Assembly (NCBI GenBank): GCA_002690445.1
Contig: NZER01000252.1
Coordinates: 1-8,047 of the forward strand
Length of the DNA stretch: 8,047 bases
DNA from: Candidatus Pacearchaeota archaeon
Lineage (GTDB): Archaea > Nanoarchaeota > Nanoarchaeia > Pacearchaeales > GW2011-AR1
Direction: 5' to 3'
Part shown: positions 6,069-8,047 of the stretch, piece after piece
Numbering within the stretch: position 1 is the stretch's first letter
Layout: each line of letters starts with the position of its first letter
Made by a program: the position numbers and the translations under genes
Notes under the pieces: model-generated
The model's database searches: none
Told to the model about the DNA's origin: nothing
Seen by the model: only the letters and a program-made list of their open reading frames with translations

Positions 6069-6260
6069 CTACGCCCTGGCTGGTGCATATACACGCTTAA
6101 TAGCTAGTAAGCGCTTTTCCTGTTCAAGCAGTGAGGACTCCTGGTTATTAAGCGATATTCCAGCTTGCTTTGCTTTGACCAGCTCAGCCTTTGCATCTTT
6201 TATCGCAGCCAGAGCATCGTTGATTCTAACGATGTCCTCTTTAGATAAACTAACAGTCAT
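6069..6260 (-). CDS. Small coiled-coil protein (63 aa)
   Basis: AAGAGAGGAGAG upstream of ATG 6258-6260 is a strong ribosome-binding site. The product is almost entirely helical with heptad-like spacing: SKEDIVRINDALAAIKDAKAEL, a short break at KQAGISLNN, then ESSLLEQEKRLLAIKRVY. That reads as a helical hairpin or coiled coil. It lies in the late operon between a holin-like membrane protein and the hairpin that precedes the 671-aa gene. No family is recognised. A small scaffold, spacer or accessory virion protein would fit the context, but nothing in the sequence decides. Confidence 0.65.
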   Translation of the reverse strand: MTVSLSKEDIVRINDALAAIKDAKAELVKAKQAGISLNNQESSLLEQEKRLLAIKRVYAPARA

Positions 6261-6303
6261 GATACTAACTCTCCTCTCTTTTATTCACCCTGGCGCCTTG
6301 GGA

Positions 6304-6492
6304 TTATGCACCTGGGATGTACATATTAAGTCCAGCTAGGGCGCCAGTTATAAGAATCAGAGGAAATATTACCCATTTACACAACAGCTTGGTTAGCCCC
6401 TCAGCGCCCTGCATTTTAGAAACTTCAGTTACTAGATTGTCAATCTTACCTTCTATCATTTCTACTCTGTAAATAATATCATTAATGTCCAT
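6304..6492 (-). CDS. Small single-span membrane protein, holin-like (62 aa)
   Basis: Residues 1-30 form a charged helix with heptad character (IYRVEMIEGKIDNLVTEVSK). One hydrophobic segment follows at about 39-57 (KWVIFPLILITGALAGLNMY), and there is almost no tail. This layout (N-terminal coiled coil plus one C-terminal membrane span) resembles XhlA-type phage holin/haemolysin proteins, which act at the cytoplasmic membrane during lysis. The start ATG directly follows the stop TAG of the upstream gene on the minus strand, and GGAG lies inside that gene's 3' end, implying coupling. Alternatively it could be a membrane protein of an internal-membrane virion. No endolysin is visible in the window. 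Confidence 0.7.
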   Translation of the reverse strand: MDINDIIYRVEMIEGKIDNLVTEVSKMQGAEGLTKLLCKWVIFPLILITGALAGLNMYIPGA

Positions 6493-6714
6493 CTAGCTTA
6501 TAACTCCATTTTCTACCAACTCTGCTTTTAACTCATCAATCTGTGTCTGTAGTGTTTTGGGTAAAGAGCCAGGGGACGGCTCTGGCAAGTTAGCCATAAA
6601 TAAATCATGTTCAGCCTGGTCTATCTCCTCAGCCCCAACAACTGGGGCTTGATGGCTGTAGCTTTCTACTGTAGTAGTTTTCCCGTTCCAATCTACTCGT
6701 TTGAAATATCTCAT
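6493..6714 (-). CDS. Small late-operon protein (73 aa)
   Basis: AGGGG precedes ATG 6712-6714 by 7 bases. The product begins with a short beta-like stretch (MRYFKRVDWNGKTTTVESYS), continues with an acidic helix (EEIDQAEHDLFMANL), a Pro/Ser linker (PEPSPGSLPK), and a final helix (LQTQIDELKAELVENGVIS). Small proteins of this layout often follow tail-fibre or spike genes in phages, and this one directly follows the fibre-like gene in transcription order. No defined family or activity is recognised. Its stop is immediately adjacent to the start of the holin-like gene. Confidence 0.65.
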   Translation of the reverse strand: MRYFKRVDWNGKTTTVESYSHQAPVVGAEEIDQAEHDLFMANLPEPSPGSLPKTLQTQIDELKAELVENGVIS

Positions 6715-6723
6715 AGCATACCC

Positions 6724-7185
6724 CTAAAATTCAAAAGCATACCAGTGATATCCTGACCCGTCCTCATTGACAGAAGCATAATAGTCACTGCTCAGACCAA
6801 CATGGAAATTTGTGGCATCGCTGATTGTTGTCGTGTATCTGGCACGCGTTGAGATGCAGGTCAGGTATACGCCTGCATGAGTCCTGACAGCTATATAACC
6901 GCCAGCACTGTTATTGTTGCCGATAATAATCACCAGGTCAGGGATGACGCCCATGCCGTGAGGTATTGCCCTGTTATCGGTATCGTCGCCAGCATATGAG
7001 CCAGTAGTTGCAGAGGTCAGCCCAGGGGTATCAGCCCAGCCTGGGTCGTCGCTGCCCATAGTAAGTATCTGATTAAGTGAGCCTTTAGCAAAGCGCTCCG
7101 CTGCTGTAGCGCTGCGCCTTATCATGTCGCCTCTAGCGGTCAGCAGTGTTTCAGCGATAGCGTCAGCTGGATTGCTAATATTCAT
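6724..7185 (-). CDS. Fibre/spike-like virion protein (153 aa)
   Basis: I start at ATG 7183-7185 (MNISNPADAIAETLL), 5 bases after the previous stop. A longer start at 7254 would overlap the upstream gene by 64 bases and adds an unconvincing sequence. AAGG within the upstream gene's last codons is a modest ribosome-binding site. Residues 16-50 follow the common tail-fibre phrase 'GD.i.r....aerla.G...qiLtmGs..p.W' (here ARGDMIRR, AERFAKGSLNQILTMGSDDP). The C-terminal part is beta-rich with HGMGVIPDLVIIIG, an Ala/Gly/Thr-rich middle and a terminal NEDGSGYHWYAFEF. Together this suggests a short trimeric fibre or spike that could contact the host surface. Receptor binding is inferred, not shown. 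Confidence 0.72.
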   Translation of the reverse strand: MNISNPADAIAETLLTARGDMIRRSATAAERFAKGSLNQILTMGSDDPGWADTPGLTSATTGSYAGDDTDNRAIPHGMGVIPDLVIIIGNNNSAGGYIAVRTHAGVYLTCISTRARYTTTISDATNFHVGLSSDYYASVNEDGSGYHWYAFEF

Positions 7186-7190
7186 GGATG

Positions 7191-7541
7191 CTACCTTAAA
7201 ACCACACTTGTGATGTAGATAGCAGAGCCAGCGCCCGACGCTATAGCGTGCCACTCCTGAGCTGGGAGGTGTAAGTCAGTAGTGAAATTCATCGACACGC
7301 TGCCCCCACTGGGAGCTAATCTTATCCCGCTGGTGCTGCTTGCAGGAGCCTTGGGCTTGATATATACAATGTTGCTAGATAGATTAACAATAACCAGGGC
7401 GATGCGCCTGGGATTGGTCTGGGCTATGATTAAATCTGATGTGCCGATTGAAAGATTAGTTGTCGGGTCTTCAACGCTCACTTTGGCGTCGTATATCTTC
7501 TCTATCAAATCGTATACTGAATAGATATTATCAACAGCCAT
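7191..7541 (-). CDS. Small beta-sandwich virion-type protein (116 aa)
   Basis: AAGGA precedes ATG 7539-7541 with good spacing. After a helical start (IYSVYDLIEKIYDAKVSVED) the protein becomes beta-rich: NPRRIALVIVNLSSNIVYIKP, then SGIRLAPSGGSVSMNF, and a final SAIYITSVVL. The pattern 'NP.R..l.i.N.s...iyi......s..gi.L...g.......' recurs in small phage structural proteins that decorate capsids or attach fibres. It lies between the coat-protein candidate and the fibre-like gene, which supports a virion role. The exact position in the particle is unknown. Confidence 0.68.
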   Translation of the reverse strand: MAVDNIYSVYDLIEKIYDAKVSVEDPTTNLSIGTSDLIIAQTNPRRIALVIVNLSSNIVYIKPKAPASSTSGIRLAPSGGSVSMNFTTDLHLPAQEWHAIASGAGSAIYITSVVLR

Positions 7542-7573
7542 TATATATCCTTAATTATCAGCCAGGAGACGCA

Positions 7574-8047
7574 TCAACCTATATAAATCAAATCTAGGAA
7601 TAGCTCCTGGCTGCTATCGGTAACACCTATAGCGTCAACAGTGGGTGGCGATGCGCTATCAAATTCTCCCCAAACACCTGCTGCGCCATTTCTGAACAGA
7701 GGCGCATCCCTGTCAACCTCATCATTTACGATAGGGACGCCTGGTCTCCAGGCTTGCCCTGGAAATACTAGTCTGGCGAATACTCCATTCGTTGAGACGC
7801 ACCTCATTCCGACCACCTGATATCTGCCAGCCTTCAAGCTGACAGGGAAGGTTATAGCTCCGTTAGTCCAGCCAGTAACCACTAGGCTGATAGCCAGGGT
7901 CGCTCTTATGGTTCTAATATCTCCATTGACTGGAGCCAGGGCGCCATCAGATAACCACACACCATGGTAGCTCTGAGCCGCAGAGCCTGGATTGTTAAGC
8001 AGCTGGCACTGCAAAGCCTCTAGCCTGTCCAGCTGTATTGGGTTACC
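7574..8047 (-). CDS. Partial virion protein, coat-protein candidate
   Basis: The minus-strand frame is open from the window edge to TGA 7574-7576, giving 157 residues of the C-terminal part. A TTG at 8014 could serve as a start, but the frame stays open to the edge (GNPIQLDRLEALQ), so the gene is probably longer. The product is beta-rich with SLKAGRYQVVGMRCVSTNG, ARLVFPGQAWRPGVP, LFRNGAAGVWGEFDSASPP and QELFLDLIYIG. I recall this sequence style (an AGRY-V-G segment, a RLVF..-RPG segment, a G-WGEF segment, a terminal LDLI) from uncultured viral structural proteins, but cannot name the family securely. As first visible late gene and a beta-rich protein it is the best coat-protein candidate, possibly a jelly-roll type. 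That is inference. Confidence 0.6.
   Translation of the reverse strand, partial: GNPIQLDRLEALQCQLLNNPGSAAQSYHGVWLSDGALAPVNGDIRTIRATLAISLVVTGWTNGAITFPVSLKAGRYQVVGMRCVSTNGVFARLVFPGQAWRPGVPIVNDEVDRDAPLFRNGAAGVWGEFDSASPPTVDAIGVTDSSQELFLDLIYIG

Noticed and set aside
6022..6339. Plus-strand 105-aa ORF beginning inside the 6003-6040 hairpin
   Set aside because: It starts in the hairpin loop and runs opposite two minus-strand genes that each have good ribosome-binding sites.
6290..6347. Inverted repeat CTGGCGCC / GGCGCCAG around the end of the holin-like gene
   Set aside because: It has an 8-bp arm with a 42-base spacer, half inside coding sequence and with no T run. The GGCGCC core is self-palindromic, so such pairs arise easily.
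7186..7254. Longer N-terminus for the fibre-like protein starting at 7254
   Set aside because: It would overlap the upstream gene by 64 bases. The ATG at 7183-7185 sits 5 bases after that gene's stop and begins a sensible fibre-like N-terminus.
431..8047. tRNA genes, CRISPR arrays, insertion-sequence ends and terminal inverted repeats
   Set aside because: No cloverleaf, spaced direct-repeat array, transposase gene or matching end repeats were seen. The ends of the element are not confirmed to be in this window.

Overview
The window is most simply read as one side of a small double-stranded DNA virus or virus-derived element that replicates by protein priming, joined near position 430 to a fragment of an ordinary cellular gene. 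The central evidence is a complete family-B DNA polymerase of the protein-primed type: all exonuclease and polymerase motifs plus the YxGG linker motif are visible. A convergent block of small virion-type genes supports this. Host identity cannot be fixed. Clear Shine-Dalgarno sequences (AGGAG, GAGGG) and use of GTG/TTG point to a bacterial or SD-using archaeal host. The flavoprotein fragment at the left edge looks bacterial or archaeal but may not belong to the same molecule.

Layout. (1) 1-427, minus strand: a piece of a fumarate reductase/succinate dehydrogenase-type flavoprotein, running off the left edge and lacking its N-terminal half. (2) 431-660: a transition zone with a Cys/His-rich 5'-truncated reading frame and a small overlapping ORF. 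(3) 660-3789, plus strand: a tightly packed replication-type operon. It holds a standalone C-terminal half of a phage DNA methylase-like protein, a possible ssDNA-binding protein, two unrecognised small proteins (one a weak terminal-protein candidate), and the DNA polymerase. (4) 3786-8047, minus strand: a late-type operon. In transcription order it holds a partial beta-rich coat-protein candidate, a small beta-sandwich-like virion protein, a fibre-like protein, a 73-aa protein, a holin-like membrane protein, a coiled-coil protein, a strong hairpin, a 671-aa helical-repeat protein, and a 46-aa protein. The two operons converge, and their last genes share a CTAG so that both stop codons overlap.

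How it fits together: the plus-strand genes would copy the genome from a protein primer, and the minus-strand genes would build the particle and perhaps lyse the cell. No packaging ATPase, integrase or terminal inverted repeat is visible, so the tectivirus-like versus small podovirus-like question stays open.

The most striking sequence-level signal is compositional. By hand scan, GGCC, CCGG and GGNCC do not occur anywhere from 431 to 8047, and GATC occurs only once (563-566). The 430 bases of flavoprotein DNA contain four GGCC, two CCGG and two GGTCC. This suggests strong restriction-site avoidance in the viral part and independently marks a boundary near 430.
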